Assembly (NCBI GenBank): GCA_965223755.1 | Contig: CBDCXF010000002.1 | Location: forward strand, 1,573,423-1,637,422 | Direction of reading: 5' to 3' | DNA: 64,000 nt | From: CBDCXF01 sp965223755 | GTDB taxonomy: Bacteria; Acidobacteriota; Thermoanaerobaculia; Multivoradales; JAHEKO01 | Shown here: one piece after another, positions 43,231 through 51,266 of the stretch | Numbering within the stretch: the first letter of the stretch is position 1 | How the letters are laid out: the number at the start of each line of letters is the position of its first letter | Notes under the pieces: generated by a model | Seen by the model: the letters and a program-made list of their open reading frames with translations, nothing else | The model's database searches: none | Told to the model about the DNA's origin: nothing | Translations under genes and position numbers: made by a program

Positions 43231-43575
43231 ATGGCAATGCTGCTGGACAATCAGCTCGCACGGTTCCGCAAGAGAGCGGGACTGACCCAAGAGGAAGTTG
43301 GTCGACTTCTTGACGAGTCTCGCGCGAGTATTTCGCAGCATGAAATTGGCTTGCGCATGCCGAAGCTCTCGACTGCAATGCGCTACGTCGTGCTCTACAG
43401 CGCAACGCTAGAGGATTTGTTTCCACGCTTCTTTGCAGAAGGTGAGGCCGCAACCAGACAGGCGGCCGCAGCATTGCTCGACGAGCTGTCTCCAGGACAG
43501 CGAACCAAGACAATGCAATTTCTCGGAAAGGTTGCGTTCCCGCATGATCCCGTCATCGAGCCATGCGAGAGGTAA
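43231..43575 (+). CDS. XRE-family regulator of element A core
   Basis: A 114-residue protein with an XRE helix-turn-helix (LARFRKRAGLTQEEVGRLL, ESRASISQHEIGLRMP) and a helical tail. The true start is the ATG at 43231, since the upstream frame is unrelated to the family. TACCCTGAA lies eight bases before the ATG and may be a -10-like or operator element of a nearly leaderless message. Its 3' end overlaps the RuvC-like gene by 13 bases, so XRE, RuvC-like and ATPase are one coupled operon. The element B counterpart is at 58125. Confidence 0.87.
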   Translation: MAMLLDNQLARFRKRAGLTQEEVGRLLDESRASISQHEIGLRMPKLSTAMRYVVLYSATLEDLFPRFFAEGEAATRQAAAALLDELSPGQRTKTMQFLGKVAFPHDPVIEPCER

Positions 43576-43979
43576 GCCGCAACATTGGAATATCCCCTAT
43601 GCGGGAAGGCTTCGCTTGGATTGTCGTTGAGTTCGATGAAGTGCTCATCGACTGGGGCACGTTTCGTGGCCTCGCGTCCCTTGACCGATTGCTCGATCGC
43701 TACGCGCCAGATTGCGTTGCGGTGCCGCGTGCCTCGTGGAAATGGGCGGCTGTTGATCGCATTGAGGCAAACGGGATCAAAGTGGCGTTTGTCTCTGATG
43801 CAGCCCTTGAACACGAGTTTCAAGATGCCACTACCAACAGACAGCGAGCCGAATTGCTCGCCAATCAGTTCCCCGAATTGTCCGAGTACTTGCCGAAGTA
43901 CCAGCCGTGGCACAGAGAGATCGAGCATGAAGCAATCTTCAAAGCACTCGCTCTAGCAGTTGCAGCAAGGCATGCGTGA
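43563..43979 (+). CDS. RuvC-like (RNase H fold) protein, catalytic residues degenerate
   Basis: A 138-residue protein. The opening NIGISPMREGFAWIVVE matches the first strand of RuvC-type resolvases (GIDPGxxxxG), but the key aspartate is serine. The second acidic site, MED in the element B homologue, is VPR here. The shared segment LIDWGTFRG and the C-terminal FPELSEYLPKY tie the two together. It probably kept the fold but lost cleavage, perhaps to become a DNA-binding subunit. It lies between XRE and ATPase genes with short overlaps on both sides. Confidence 0.65.
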   Translation: MREVSRNIGISPMREGFAWIVVEFDEVLIDWGTFRGLASLDRLLDRYAPDCVAVPRASWKWAAVDRIEANGIKVAFVSDAALEHEFQDATTNRQRAELLANQFPELSEYLPKYQPWHREIEHEAIFKALALAVAARHA

Positions 43980-45123
43980 CCAAGTCACCTACTTGGGATA
44001 TGCGAATGCACGGGCACGGCTCACCAGATTCGGCATCAGAGCACCTGACCGTCTCGCGCACTGCTGGCTTGTCGGAAAGACGGGCGTGGGCAAGTCCACA
44101 TTGCTGTCAACGATTGCCAAACAAGACCTCCTCGGTGACATGGGTTTCTTGCTCCTTGACCCACATGGTGACCTCGTTGAGGAAGTCAAGGAGTACGCAA
44201 AGGTCATCGAGAAGGAGATCATCGTGTTCGACCCGTCCAAACCCGAATGGAGTCTCAACCCATTCGAGGATGTCAGGGCCTCACTGCGACCTTTGGCCGT
44301 AGCTGGATTTGTCGAGACGATGCACAAGCTCTGGCCGCAGGAGTGGGGGCCACGGCTCGAGCACATCATGCGCAACGTCACTTGGACGCTCGTTGAGACG
44401 AAGGATGCAACGCTCCTCGATGTACCTCGATTGCTCTCCGACAAGCACTTCAGAAGAGAGCTTGTCGAGCGCCTTCTCAACCGTGAGGTCAGAAGTTTTT
44501 GGCAGTATGAGTTTGAGAAGTGGACACCAGGATTTCGCGCCATGGCACTCGCGCCACTTGAGAACAAGGTCGGTGCCATTCTCGGTGATCCTCGACTACG
44601 AAGGCTTTTTGGAAAGAAAGGCACGCCACTTCGGATTCGAAACGCCATGGATCGCTCCGAAGTTGTGTTGGCCGATCTCTCCAAAGGCGTGCTCGGTGAA
44701 GGTCCGAGTGATTTGGTGGGATCGCTTCTACTTTCACGAGTGGCACTGGCTGCACTTTCACGGTCGCAAATGGGGAAAGATGAGCGAGTGCCGTTTTGGG
44801 TGATTGCCGACGAGTTTCAGAGTTTTGGCACCGCCTACGTTGCCACCATGCTCGGTGAGCTGCGCAAGTTTGGCGTGGGGTTGGTGGCGGCGAATCAACG
44901 AACAGGGCAGCTTGATCCCGACGCGCGCGATGCCATGTTGGGGAACGCGGGAACGGTCATCGTGTTTCGTGTTGGAGCAAGCGATGCGCGTATCTTTGCC
45001 GCCGAGTTTTCGCCAACGCTCTCCCCTGACGACTTCCTGACCTTGTCCAATTTTTCTTTCTACTTGCGGCTTCTGATTGACGGCAAACCGTCCAAGCCAT
45101 TCTCGGCACAGCTTGCAGCGTAG
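43972..45123 (+). CDS. HerA/TraD-like DNA-translocating ATPase (element A core)
   Basis: A 383-residue P-loop ATPase of the FtsK/HerA/VirD4 superfamily. Walker A WLVGKTGVGKST (35-43), first acidic strand FLLLDPHGDLVEEV, SLNPFED, Walker B FWVIADEFQSF, and the arginine-rich late part ATMLGELRKFGVG and MLGNAGTVIVFRVG. The start is aligned with the element B homologue (ITYIGHANARARL against VTYLGYANARARL). It has no membrane helices, unlike true coupling proteins. It may pump or unwind element DNA, working with the RuvC-like and RadC proteins. It overlaps the RuvC-like gene by eight bases. Confidence 0.88.
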   Translation: MRDQVTYLGYANARARLTRFGIRAPDRLAHCWLVGKTGVGKSTLLSTIAKQDLLGDMGFLLLDPHGDLVEEVKEYAKVIEKEIIVFDPSKPEWSLNPFEDVRASLRPLAVAGFVETMHKLWPQEWGPRLEHIMRNVTWTLVETKDATLLDVPRLLSDKHFRRELVERLLNREVRSFWQYEFEKWTPGFRAMALAPLENKVGAILGDPRLRRLFGKKGTPLRIRNAMDRSEVVLADLSKGVLGEGPSDLVGSLLLSRVALAALSRSQMGKDERVPFWVIADEFQSFGTAYVATMLGELRKFGVGLVAANQRTGQLDPDARDAMLGNAGTVIVFRVGASDARIFAAEFSPTLSPDDFLTLSNFSFYLRLLIDGKPSKPFSAQLAA

Positions 45124-45303
45124 CCGTTGTGTTCGGTGCTACGGATGCGAACACTGGCTCACGTGCAGCAGTCTCAACACCTCGCTACCCTGAACCCTAG
45201 ATTCGTTTATTAGTTCTTCTGGCACAACGCCGACCTCGTGGCACTGCCTTGTAGGCGTGTCTTGGGAAGCGTGTATCCACCACACAGAAAGGAGGTGATT
45301 GAC

Positions 45304-45978
45304 GTGCGGAGTGCGAAGACCGATCGCGTGACCGTTGCTGCAGAAGTAGTGAAGGTTGAGATCGGTGCTCCAGCGTTGATCTCTCCTTCACGGTTGTCGG
45401 ATGCAGAACTGGTTGCAGAGATTTCAGGATCGAGCGTTGAAGAGGTTGAGTACGTGCTCGATTTCGTCCAGGGGATCGGAGGGTTGGTTGGGCTTTCAAA
45501 TTCCGAGCTTCGAGCCTACGGAATGTCGAGCGAAGCCACTGCCGCCGTAACTGCGGCTACGGAACTGTTCCTTCGTGTCGCACGATGCGAAATGGAACAT
45601 GGTGATGCGCTCAACAACCCCGATGCTGTCGCTCGATACCTATTTCTGCGGTACCGAAGGCCAGTACAGGAGGTCATGGGGGCAGTATTCGTGAATCAGC
45701 GCAACCGAGTGCTTGCGGATCGAGAGTTCTTTCGGGGCACACTGACGAGAGCCGCAGTTGAGCCCCGACCGATCCTGCGCGAAGCACTGCAACGTGGCGC
45801 CGCAGGTGTCATCCTCTTCCACACGCATCCGTCAGGTGACCCCGAACCCTCGGCAGAGGACATGGCCTTCACCAAGCGACTTGCTGAAGCTGGCGAGATC
45901 GTCGGCGTGCAGCTTGTCGATCACCTGATCCTCGGAAGTCCAAGTCGGTGGATGTCGATGCGAATGCGCGGGTGGTAA
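45304..45978 (+). CDS. radC: RadC/JAB-domain protein, full-length type
   Basis: A 224-residue RadC-type protein with a helix-hairpin-helix-like N-terminal part (YVLDFVQGIGGLVGLSNSEL) and the JAMM metal motif HTHPSGDPEPSAED in the C-terminal domain. A GTG start is chosen because AGGAGGTGA lies just upstream; the open frame extends further but without homology. RadC proteins are common on mobile elements, with no firmly proven activity. It follows the ATPase gene by 180 bp and ends at a strong terminator, closing the core operon. The element B version lacks the N-terminal part. Confidence 0.9.
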   Translation: MRSAKTDRVTVAAEVVKVEIGAPALISPSRLSDAELVAEISGSSVEEVEYVLDFVQGIGGLVGLSNSELRAYGMSSEATAAVTAATELFLRVARCEMEHGDALNNPDAVARYLFLRYRRPVQEVMGAVFVNQRNRVLADREFFRGTLTRAAVEPRPILREALQRGAAGVILFHTHPSGDPEPSAEDMAFTKRLAEAGEIVGVQLVDHLILGSPSRWMSMRMRGW

Positions 45979-45984
45979 CCGCGT

Positions 45985-46013
45985 GACCCTCCTTCGGGAG
46001 GGTCTTTTCTTTT
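45985..46013 (+). terminator. Rho-independent terminator after radC (A)
   Basis: Perfect eight-base-pair stem GACCCTCC / GGAGGGTC with TTCG loop, followed by TTTTCTTTT. It closes the core operon of element A. Confidence 0.95.
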
Positions 46014-46079
46014 GCGCGCCTAGTGCGGTACAGTGAGCATATCCATTGTAGTTATCGACAAAGATCTAAGGAGTCAGAT

Positions 46080-46274
46080 ATGTCGAAATGTAAGCCGAAG
46101 AAGCTCGCGAAATTAGCCGACTTGGAGAGCCGAGGGGTGACCATGCTCGATGAAGAGATCGAGGGCACCAGAAGAATCGTGATATCTGTGCCATATGAGG
46201 CTCTACGGGACGATGTGGACGTTCAGATCGCGTTTCAGGATCTTGTTGCAATTGAGGTTTCAGAGGCTGCCTAA
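46080..46274 (+). CDS. Short peptide upstream of radical-SAM gene, candidate RiPP precursor
   Basis: A 64-residue protein with AAGGAG eight bases before its ATG. The N-terminal third is very basic (SKCKPKKLAKLADLESRG), then comes a strand-like IEGTRRIVISVPYEAL and an acidic, hydrophobic end (QIAFQDLVAIEVSEAA). It is the first gene after the core terminator and lies 50 bp upstream of the radical-SAM/SPASM gene. Size and position fit a precursor peptide with leader; the single Cys and few Gly/Ser make the modified residues unclear. It could instead be a small regulator. Confidence 0.6.
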   Translation: MSKCKPKKLAKLADLESRGVTMLDEEIEGTRRIVISVPYEALRDDVDVQIAFQDLVAIEVSEAA

Positions 46275-46324
46275 GCGTCTAGCTATCCAAACGGATTCTG
46301 CTTAGTTAGGTTGAGAGGCCTGCT

Positions 46325-47356
46325 GTGCAACACCGGCTACTCCCGCAGTTTCTGCAGGTCGAGTTGACCTATGCGTGCAATAGCGCGTGTACATTCTGTT
46401 ACAACCCGAATCATCACCGAGAGTTTGATGAACAGCGTTGTATCAAGATACTTGATGAGGTAGATCGGTATCAGCTTGCCCACGTTCAACTAATCGGTGG
46501 TGAAATCACGGTTCTCCCGCAGCTCCCGGACTACCTGGCTCGATTGCGACGAACGCGGTGGAAGTCAATCGTCACAAATGGGCGAATCTTCGTGCCTGCC
46601 TTGGATGGCTTGGTCGACGAAATATATTTGTCACTACATGGTGATTCGGAAGTTCACGAGCAAATTACGAACGCTACGGGCTCGTTTGAAGTCATAACAG
46701 ATTCGATACAGCGCTATGTTGCATTTGGGATAGAGGTACACAGCGACACGGTCCTAACCAGCCAAAACTACGATCAGATAGGCGAAGTTGCAAAGTACGC
46801 CAAAGAGCTTGGCATGGCAGTGCTCTTTGTCAATATTTTCCAGCCAGTTGGAATAGGTGCGGCCGCGACTGCTTCTCTGGCACCATCGGTTGATCAAATA
46901 CGATCTGCAATCGACCAGATGTTGAAAGCTAGAGACGAACTAGGGCTCGACGTAAGGTTTGGCACCTCCACACCTTACTGTCTTGACGAGCGCCTCGTGA
47001 CGGAAGAACTTGCTTTCACCTGTGGTACTGGAACATGGTTCGGTTCGGTCTCCCCGGACGGTGAGCTCCGAATCTGTAATCAATCAAGTCGCTCCTATGG
47101 CAATGTATTGGAGGAGCCGCTTGGAAAGATCTGGAATTCTCTAGCGATAGATCAGGACTACCGCGACCTCTCTTGGCTTGACGAACCTTGTTGCTCCTGT
47201 CCGATTCAGAACGAGTGTCTCGGCGGCTGTCGTATCTCGGGATCGGGGGAACCAAGGATCGACCCGATTGTGATGCGAGAAAAGGCCAACCTGCTGTCCC
47301 TTGAACAACTCACAGGGCTCAAGGAACAGCTATCGGCCAGGTCAGCGCTTACTTAG
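46325..47356 (+). CDS. Radical-SAM/SPASM protein
   Basis: A 343-residue radical SAM enzyme. The cluster-binding CNSACTFC lies near residue 18, the GGE segment in VQLIGGEITV. A C-terminal SPASM region with cysteines in TCGTGTW, RICNQSS and CCSCPIQNECLGGCR would hold auxiliary iron-sulphur clusters. SPASM enzymes usually modify peptides (peptide maturases) or activate enzymes by radical chemistry. A GTG start at 46325 is used. The 64-residue gene upstream is the obvious substrate candidate, and a methyltransferase and RNHCP protein follow on the other strand. Confidence 0.9.
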   Translation: MQHRLLPQFLQVELTYACNSACTFCYNPNHHREFDEQRCIKILDEVDRYQLAHVQLIGGEITVLPQLPDYLARLRRTRWKSIVTNGRIFVPALDGLVDEIYLSLHGDSEVHEQITNATGSFEVITDSIQRYVAFGIEVHSDTVLTSQNYDQIGEVAKYAKELGMAVLFVNIFQPVGIGAAATASLAPSVDQIRSAIDQMLKARDELGLDVRFGTSTPYCLDERLVTEELAFTCGTGTWFGSVSPDGELRICNQSSRSYGNVLEEPLGKIWNSLAIDQDYRDLSWLDEPCCSCPIQNECLGGCRISGSGEPRIDPIVMREKANLLSLEQLTGLKEQLSARSALT

Positions 47357-47378
47357 TTGTTAATAGTATTGGTGCGCG

Positions 47379-47699
47379 CTATCCGTGCTCGCTTGGGTGC
47401 CCTGCATTTCGACTTAGAGCCAGGATAGCTTCGAAGCAATCAAGCTCGCTGGTCTTGTTGCGTCGTTCGAAACCACATCTGACACATTGGTGCTTGATAA
47501 CGTACCGGCCACTTCTGATCTCAACCCCGACAGGTTGCATGAGACCGAGGCAATTCGCGGCACGGTCGCCGGGATTGATATCAACGTGTTTGCTAAAAAG
47601 ACAGGACGGGCAGTGGTTCGTGTAACCATTGCCAAGCACGCGCTCACCACAGTGCTCACAAATGAAGTCTTCGATTTTTCTTTGAAATCGCTTTGACAT
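47379..47699 (-). CDS. RNHCP-domain zinc protein
   Basis: A 106-residue protein with the RNHCP layout: FICEHCGERVLGNGYTNHCP, SCLFSKHVD, NPGDRAANCLGLM and HQCVRCGFERRN, giving two pairs of CxxC-like zinc sites. Function of the family is unknown; some members lie next to modification or translation-linked genes. It is convergent with the radical-SAM gene and could belong to the same cargo module as the methyltransferase upstream on the same strand. Confidence 0.8.
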   Translation of the reverse strand: MSKRFQRKIEDFICEHCGERVLGNGYTNHCPSCLFSKHVDINPGDRAANCLGLMQPVGVEIRSGRYVIKHQCVRCGFERRNKTSELDCFEAILALSRNAGHPSEHG

Positions 47700-47812
47700 A
47701 TTTCACAGATCGCGCATGCGCAGAATGGCCGATAGCGCACAATACAGTGTACTCAAAAGTGGTCAGCGGGCAACTACCATGAGCATGGCCGACGTAGAAG
47801 GTGAAGATAACT

Positions 47813-48655
47813 TCACGTCACTTGTCCGTTTACTTGGTAGATCAGAATGGCGCGCGGTAGCCGTCGCGGTGTACTTCCGACAGATATTCGACTACCTTCT
47901 GGGGTTATAAATCCGAAATACAGGAATCCTTCATCGGCAAGAAGCCGGTCGAGGTCTGCGAAAGAAAAAGCATTTAGCGCAGATACCTTTCTTGCCGACC
48001 CTTGTCGAGGAGAGCAGCGGAACAGCAATTCTTCGATTCGCCATTGTCCGTTACTAACGATGCTGGGCGGGGCAGGGATGACGACGCAGTTACACGCAGC
48101 TCGCACAACTAAATTCGAGTAGTGATTTGTCCACTCCTCCTGACGGTTCCAATCGTCGTCATTCCACAATGCAATATCGATCAAAAGGGTGCCGCTTGGT
48201 GCAAGTAGTTTGGAAACGTGTTTGATTGTTTGTCGGGCGAACTGTCGAGGCCAGATATAGCTTAGTGTGTCCGTCATCATGATCACCGAGTCAACTTCGA
48301 CCGTTGGCGGGACTAGTGACAACCGCTCGTAGCGGTGAATCAATTGGCGCTGCCTTGAGGGAAGTCGTGCGATCTTTCTATCTTGGATCAATGCCATCGA
48401 CGGATCAGGCTCAATGCTCCATACCTCGACTCCCGACTGCGCTAGTGGTGTCGAGTAGATTCCAGTACCCGAGCCCAGGTCAGCGACGCGAGCTGGCGGC
48501 TGTCGGTGCGCAATTGTCCAAGCTTTTTCAACGGAGGCCAACTCAATGGGAGCTCCATAAGTCGAGAACGCGAGATCGTAAAGTTCAGCAAAACCCACCG
48601 CTTCGAGATCCGAATGCATAGGTGAGTCATCGTAATCAATAGGTTCTTGGTTCAT
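47813..48655 (-). CDS. SAM-dependent methyltransferase
   Basis: A 280-residue class I methyltransferase with motif I VADLGSGTGIYS, post-I EVWSIEPDP, motif II-like VDSVIMMTDTLSYI and a following LLAPSGTLLIDIALW. The start at 48655 is chosen since upstream codons lie in the element right-end region and have no homology. It may methylate a product of the radical-SAM step or a small molecule; the substrate is unknown. It is the last gene of element A before the shared right-end sequence. Confidence 0.85.
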   Translation of the reverse strand: MNQEPIDYDDSPMHSDLEAVGFAELYDLAFSTYGAPIELASVEKAWTIAHRQPPARVADLGSGTGIYSTPLAQSGVEVWSIEPDPSMALIQDRKIARLPSRQRQLIHRYERLSLVPPTVEVDSVIMMTDTLSYIWPRQFARQTIKHVSKLLAPSGTLLIDIALWNDDDWNRQEEWTNHYSNLVVRAACNCVVIPAPPSIVSNGQWRIEELLFRCSPRQGSARKVSALNAFSFADLDRLLADEGFLYFGFITPEGSRISVGSTPRRLPRAILIYQVNGQVT

Positions 48656-48702
48656 AGTGTAGTTCTGGAGGCTACACAATACACAAAGAAACGAACGCGC
48701 CT

Positions 48703-48811
48703 TATCCGCAGCGCGAAGCGTCCGTATAGTTCCCCTGCAGGAGTTCAAAGAAGGCCTCGCACTTCATACTAGTTCTGCTCGGCCTTCCGCCTTAGGACGC
48801 CAGAATCAAAA
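48703..48811. repeat. Right-end conserved sequence of element A
   Basis: About 109 bp that closely matches 63848-63954 near the right limit of element B (shared blocks ATCCGCAGCGCG, ATAGTTCCCCTGCAG, TTCAAAGAAGGCCTCGCAC, GCCAGAATCAAAA). No gene is evident in it. It lies about 260 bp before the attachment core, so it marks the terminal region of the element family. The remaining gap to 49158 holds only att and repeat sites. Confidence 0.85.
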
Positions 48812-48893
48812 CAAAGAGACAAGACGCACAGGCAGGAAATGCCCAGACAAAGCCTGATAGGAGTTGGAGGTAGCACGAAGCGAACAATCAGGG

Positions 48894-48913
48894 GTGATTG
48901 CTATGTGATTGCT
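48894..48913. repeat. Paired direct repeats at right end of element A
   Basis: GTGATTGCT at 48894-48902 and 48905-48913, the identical 20-bp block found at 34629-34648. It lies about 50 bp inside the attachment core, as expected for an arm site of attR. Confidence 0.6.
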
Positions 48914-48961
48914 GGTCTTGACCAGCGTTCCCCGTTTCCACTTCTAAGTTGTTGATTCTAT

Positions 48962-49008
48962 TGGTGGAGCCGATCGGGATCGAACCGACGACCTCCTGAA
49001 TGCCATTC
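48962..49008 (-). repeat. Middle attachment core: 3' part of tRNA-Ala(GGC)
   Basis: Identical over 47 bp to 34476-34522. It is both the right core of element A and the left core of element B. The 5' half of the tRNA does not follow, so it is a duplicated end and not a working tRNA. Confidence 0.88.
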
Positions 49009-49113
49009 TTGGTCCACTGCTTTGCTGCAATGCGATTATACTGGATAAATGCAGCTACTTATTGACAGTATGTTTTGATTCGGTTGACCGAGTTTGCCGT
49101 GACTTGGCTGGCC

Positions 49114-49133
49114 GTGAGTGCCTGGTGAGTGCT
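49114..49133. repeat. Paired direct repeats next to element B integrase
   Basis: GTGAGTGCC at 49114 and GTGAGTGCT at 49125, period 11, the same arrangement as the GTGATTGCT pairs of element A with one base changed. Candidate arm sites of the element B integrase. Confidence 0.5.
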
Positions 49134-49158
49134 AGCATTGCGTGCGAGGTAGCCGGTT

Positions 49159-50415
49159 GTGCGCAAAAAGATTACCACCAGAGCCGTCAAAGCCCTTCGA
49201 GCCCAAGATCGTCGGTACGTTGTGTACGATACCGAGCTGACCGGATTCGCGTGCAAGGTGGAGCCAAGCGGTACCAAGATCTACATCTTCGAGTACCGAA
49301 TGCCTGGCAGAGGACGATCTGCCAACCAGAAACGGATTCGTATCGGTGCGCATGGTGAAGTGACCGCCGATGAAGCGCGAGAAATTGCCGCCAACTACCT
49401 GCTAGAGCTTCGAGCTGGTAAAGATCCCGCAGCAGAACGTAGGTCAGAAGGCCACACAGTCAAGGAACTTGCCGAGCACTTCCTGACCGTATACCTCCCC
49501 TCCAAGAAGCGCGCACCGCGACAGTCAACTATCGACGGCTACGAGAGCATCTTTCGAAAGCATGTCGTGCCTCGGATTGGGTCGCGACGAGTGGATGACA
49601 TAAGCATGGCTGATGTTGAGCGCATTCACATTGCAATGCGAAACATGCCGTACATTGCCAATCGCACGCTATCGTGTTTGCAGCAAGCATTCGACCACGC
49701 AGAACGCATTGGTTGGAGGGCGCGCAATACGAATCCTGCGACCTACATCGACAAGTACGTCGAGAAGCCACGCGGAGCCAAGAAAGCGGTCATGCTTGAT
49801 GCCGAGCAGATGTCCCGACTACTGCAAGCCATCGACACCGAGGAAGCGAAGGGGGTCGATCCCCAAGCGTGCAACGTCGTTCGATTGCTCTTTTGGACAG
49901 GGTGGCGACTCGGTGAAGTGCTCGGGCTTGAGTGGGCGAACCTCGATCTCGATGCTGGTGTTGCGAGGCTCGTCAGGACAAAGACGGCCGACGAAGAGCA
50001 TCGCCAGCTCCCAATGCAGGCGATTGACATCCTGCGAACTATCGAGCCCTTGGCAGGTTGTCCGTATGTGTTTCCCGGAAGGAGTGGACAAGGACACCTG
50101 ACGACGATCAAGCGGCCCTGGCTGCGAATCAGAAAGCGAGCAGGACTCGATGACCTTGAAGGGCTCGGTGCTCTGCGGCTCCACGACTTGCGCCACAACG
50201 TCGTGAGTTGGGATGTTTCGCGTGGTGTTCCGTTAGAGATTGCTGGGAAGAACGTTGGTCACCGCTCACGTCGGTCAACCGAGGTCTATGCGCACTTTGC
50301 GCCTGATGCTTTGAAGCGGGCGGTTGACGCCAGAGCGGGGGCCATGCAACAAGTTGTGCAAGACGTATTCGAAGAGAGGCGACTTTTTGAGGGGAAACTC
50401 AAGACTGACCTATGA
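49159..50415 (+). CDS. Tyrosine integrase of element B
   Basis: A 418-residue P4-type recombinase, closely related to the element A integrase. It shows the N-terminal DUF4102 domain (VVYDTELTGFACKVEPSG), the core-binding domain (STIDGYESIFRKHVVPRIG) and catalytic residues in FWTGWRLGEVLGL, LHDLRHN, NVGHRSRR and STEVYAHF. The GTG start lies 150 bp right of the attachment core, the same spacing as in element A. It should act on the same tRNA-Ala site, which explains the tandem arrangement. Its 3' end overlaps a convergent small membrane protein gene by 17 bases. Confidence 0.95.
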   Translation: MRKKITTRAVKALRAQDRRYVVYDTELTGFACKVEPSGTKIYIFEYRMPGRGRSANQKRIRIGAHGEVTADEAREIAANYLLELRAGKDPAAERRSEGHTVKELAEHFLTVYLPSKKRAPRQSTIDGYESIFRKHVVPRIGSRRVDDISMADVERIHIAMRNMPYIANRTLSCLQQAFDHAERIGWRARNTNPATYIDKYVEKPRGAKKAVMLDAEQMSRLLQAIDTEEAKGVDPQACNVVRLLFWTGWRLGEVLGLEWANLDLDAGVARLVRTKTADEEHRQLPMQAIDILRTIEPLAGCPYVFPGRSGQGHLTTIKRPWLRIRKRAGLDDLEGLGALRLHDLRHNVVSWDVSRGVPLEIAGKNVGHRSRRSTEVYAHFAPDALKRAVDARAGAMQQVVQDVFEERRLFEGKLKTDL

Positions 50416-50764
50416 GTGGCGCAAACCATCGGTACAAAAAGAGAACAGCGATCAAAGCAACCAAGATCCACTCGACTGGGCTCATGGTATTGCCTCTAGC
50501 GATTCCATAAAGGGAACCACCAACTATGGAAACTGAACCCATGAGCGCAATTGCCTGTGCGAGATTGAGTTCAGAACGATGTACTGCGGCCAAACATAGG
50601 AGCGATGAGATGCCCACGAGGAATGCCAGCCCGAAAGCCTGGCTTTTTAACATGTCGACATAGGTTCGTCCCTGGTGAGCCACAGCTGCATTTCGGACTA
50701 GGACGTTTAGAGCTACGTTGATTAGACCGGTTAAGACAACGAGTATTCCGCTTACACTGTTCAT
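50399..50764 (-). CDS. Four-helix small membrane protein
   Basis: A 121-residue protein with four predicted transmembrane helices (SGILVVLTGLINVALNVLV, FGLAFLVGISSLLCLAAV, AIALMGSVSIVGGSLYGIA, WILVALIAVLFLYRWFAP). It resembles half-size members of the drug/metabolite transporter superfamily, but no signature residue is clear. It is the last gene of the minus-strand run that includes the cyclase-like gene. It could be a transporter or the membrane effector of that cassette (inference). Confidence 0.65.
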   Translation of the reverse strand: MNSVSGILVVLTGLINVALNVLVRNAAVAHQGRTYVDMLKSQAFGLAFLVGISSLLCLAAVHRSELNLAQAIALMGSVSIVGGSLYGIARGNTMSPVEWILVALIAVLFLYRWFAPLIGQS

Positions 50765-50795
50765 TAGGATCGATCCTCAAATAAAAAAGGGCTGG

Positions 50796-51128
50796 CTATC
50801 TGCCAGCCCCGTGCGCTACTCGCACGCGTTCTAGATTGTTCGGGTAGACCTTCTGACTTGTAGCACAATCGACAACAGAGCCTAGAAGCATCTGAACCAC
50901 GAGTGTCGCCATCACAGAGCCGCGCCGGAGAACAACGAAGCCGTCGTCGTCCTTGCCGACAATGACTTCCTCGATGGCTCCGTCGGCTCGCAACTGAAGC
51001 CCCTTGAACGCTTGAAGCTCATCTTGAAATCCAAACGGGATAAAGGGCTGAGAGTTCAAGAGACACGAAGCACCGACTAGTGAGTGTTTAGATGAGAACC
51101 AGTCGTCTTGTCTTGAGTACTTTGGCAT
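50796..51128 (-). CDS. Hypothetical protein in cyclase cassette
   Basis: A 110-residue protein without recognised family. It has an N-terminal polar part (PKYSRQDDWFSSKHSLVGAS), a middle DELQAFKGLQLRADGAIEEV and a hydrophobic stretch (VMATLVVQMLLGSVVDCA). The start has GGAGGG six bases upstream, supporting a real gene. It lies between the four-helix membrane protein and the cyclase-like gene, all on the minus strand. Confidence 0.6.
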   Translation of the reverse strand: MPKYSRQDDWFSSKHSLVGASCLLNSQPFIPFGFQDELQAFKGLQLRADGAIEEVIVGKDDDGFVVLRRGSVMATLVVQMLLGSVVDCATSQKVYPNNLERVRVAHGAGR

Positions 51129-51266
51129 ATTCGCCCTCCTAAGGTGTTTAGAGTCCCTAGCTTGCGAAGAAAACACTGGTTTTCTGCGCAAGAAGAGACT
51201 CCGTTCACTGCGGAAGGTCTTTGCCGATCTGAGTACCAAGGTACACTCCGTGTTACAGAAGTCAAG

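Larger units (their letters stand above)
34476..48961. mobile_element. Integrative element A (tRNA-Ala site, dual recombinase)
   Basis: A 14.5-kb element bounded by two identical 47-bp tRNA-Ala 3' fragments. Left to right: attachment core, paired direct repeats, tyrosine integrase, accessory genes, large serine recombinase, small helical protein, winged-helix protein, antitoxin-like protein, XRE, RuvC-like, HerA/TraD-like ATPase, RadC, then radical-SAM cargo, right-end repeat and second core. The same core gene set is present in element B. GC content is lower than in the left part of the window. No relaxase or type IV secretion genes are seen, so it is probably mobilised by a helper or spreads by integration only (inference). 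Confidence 0.85.
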
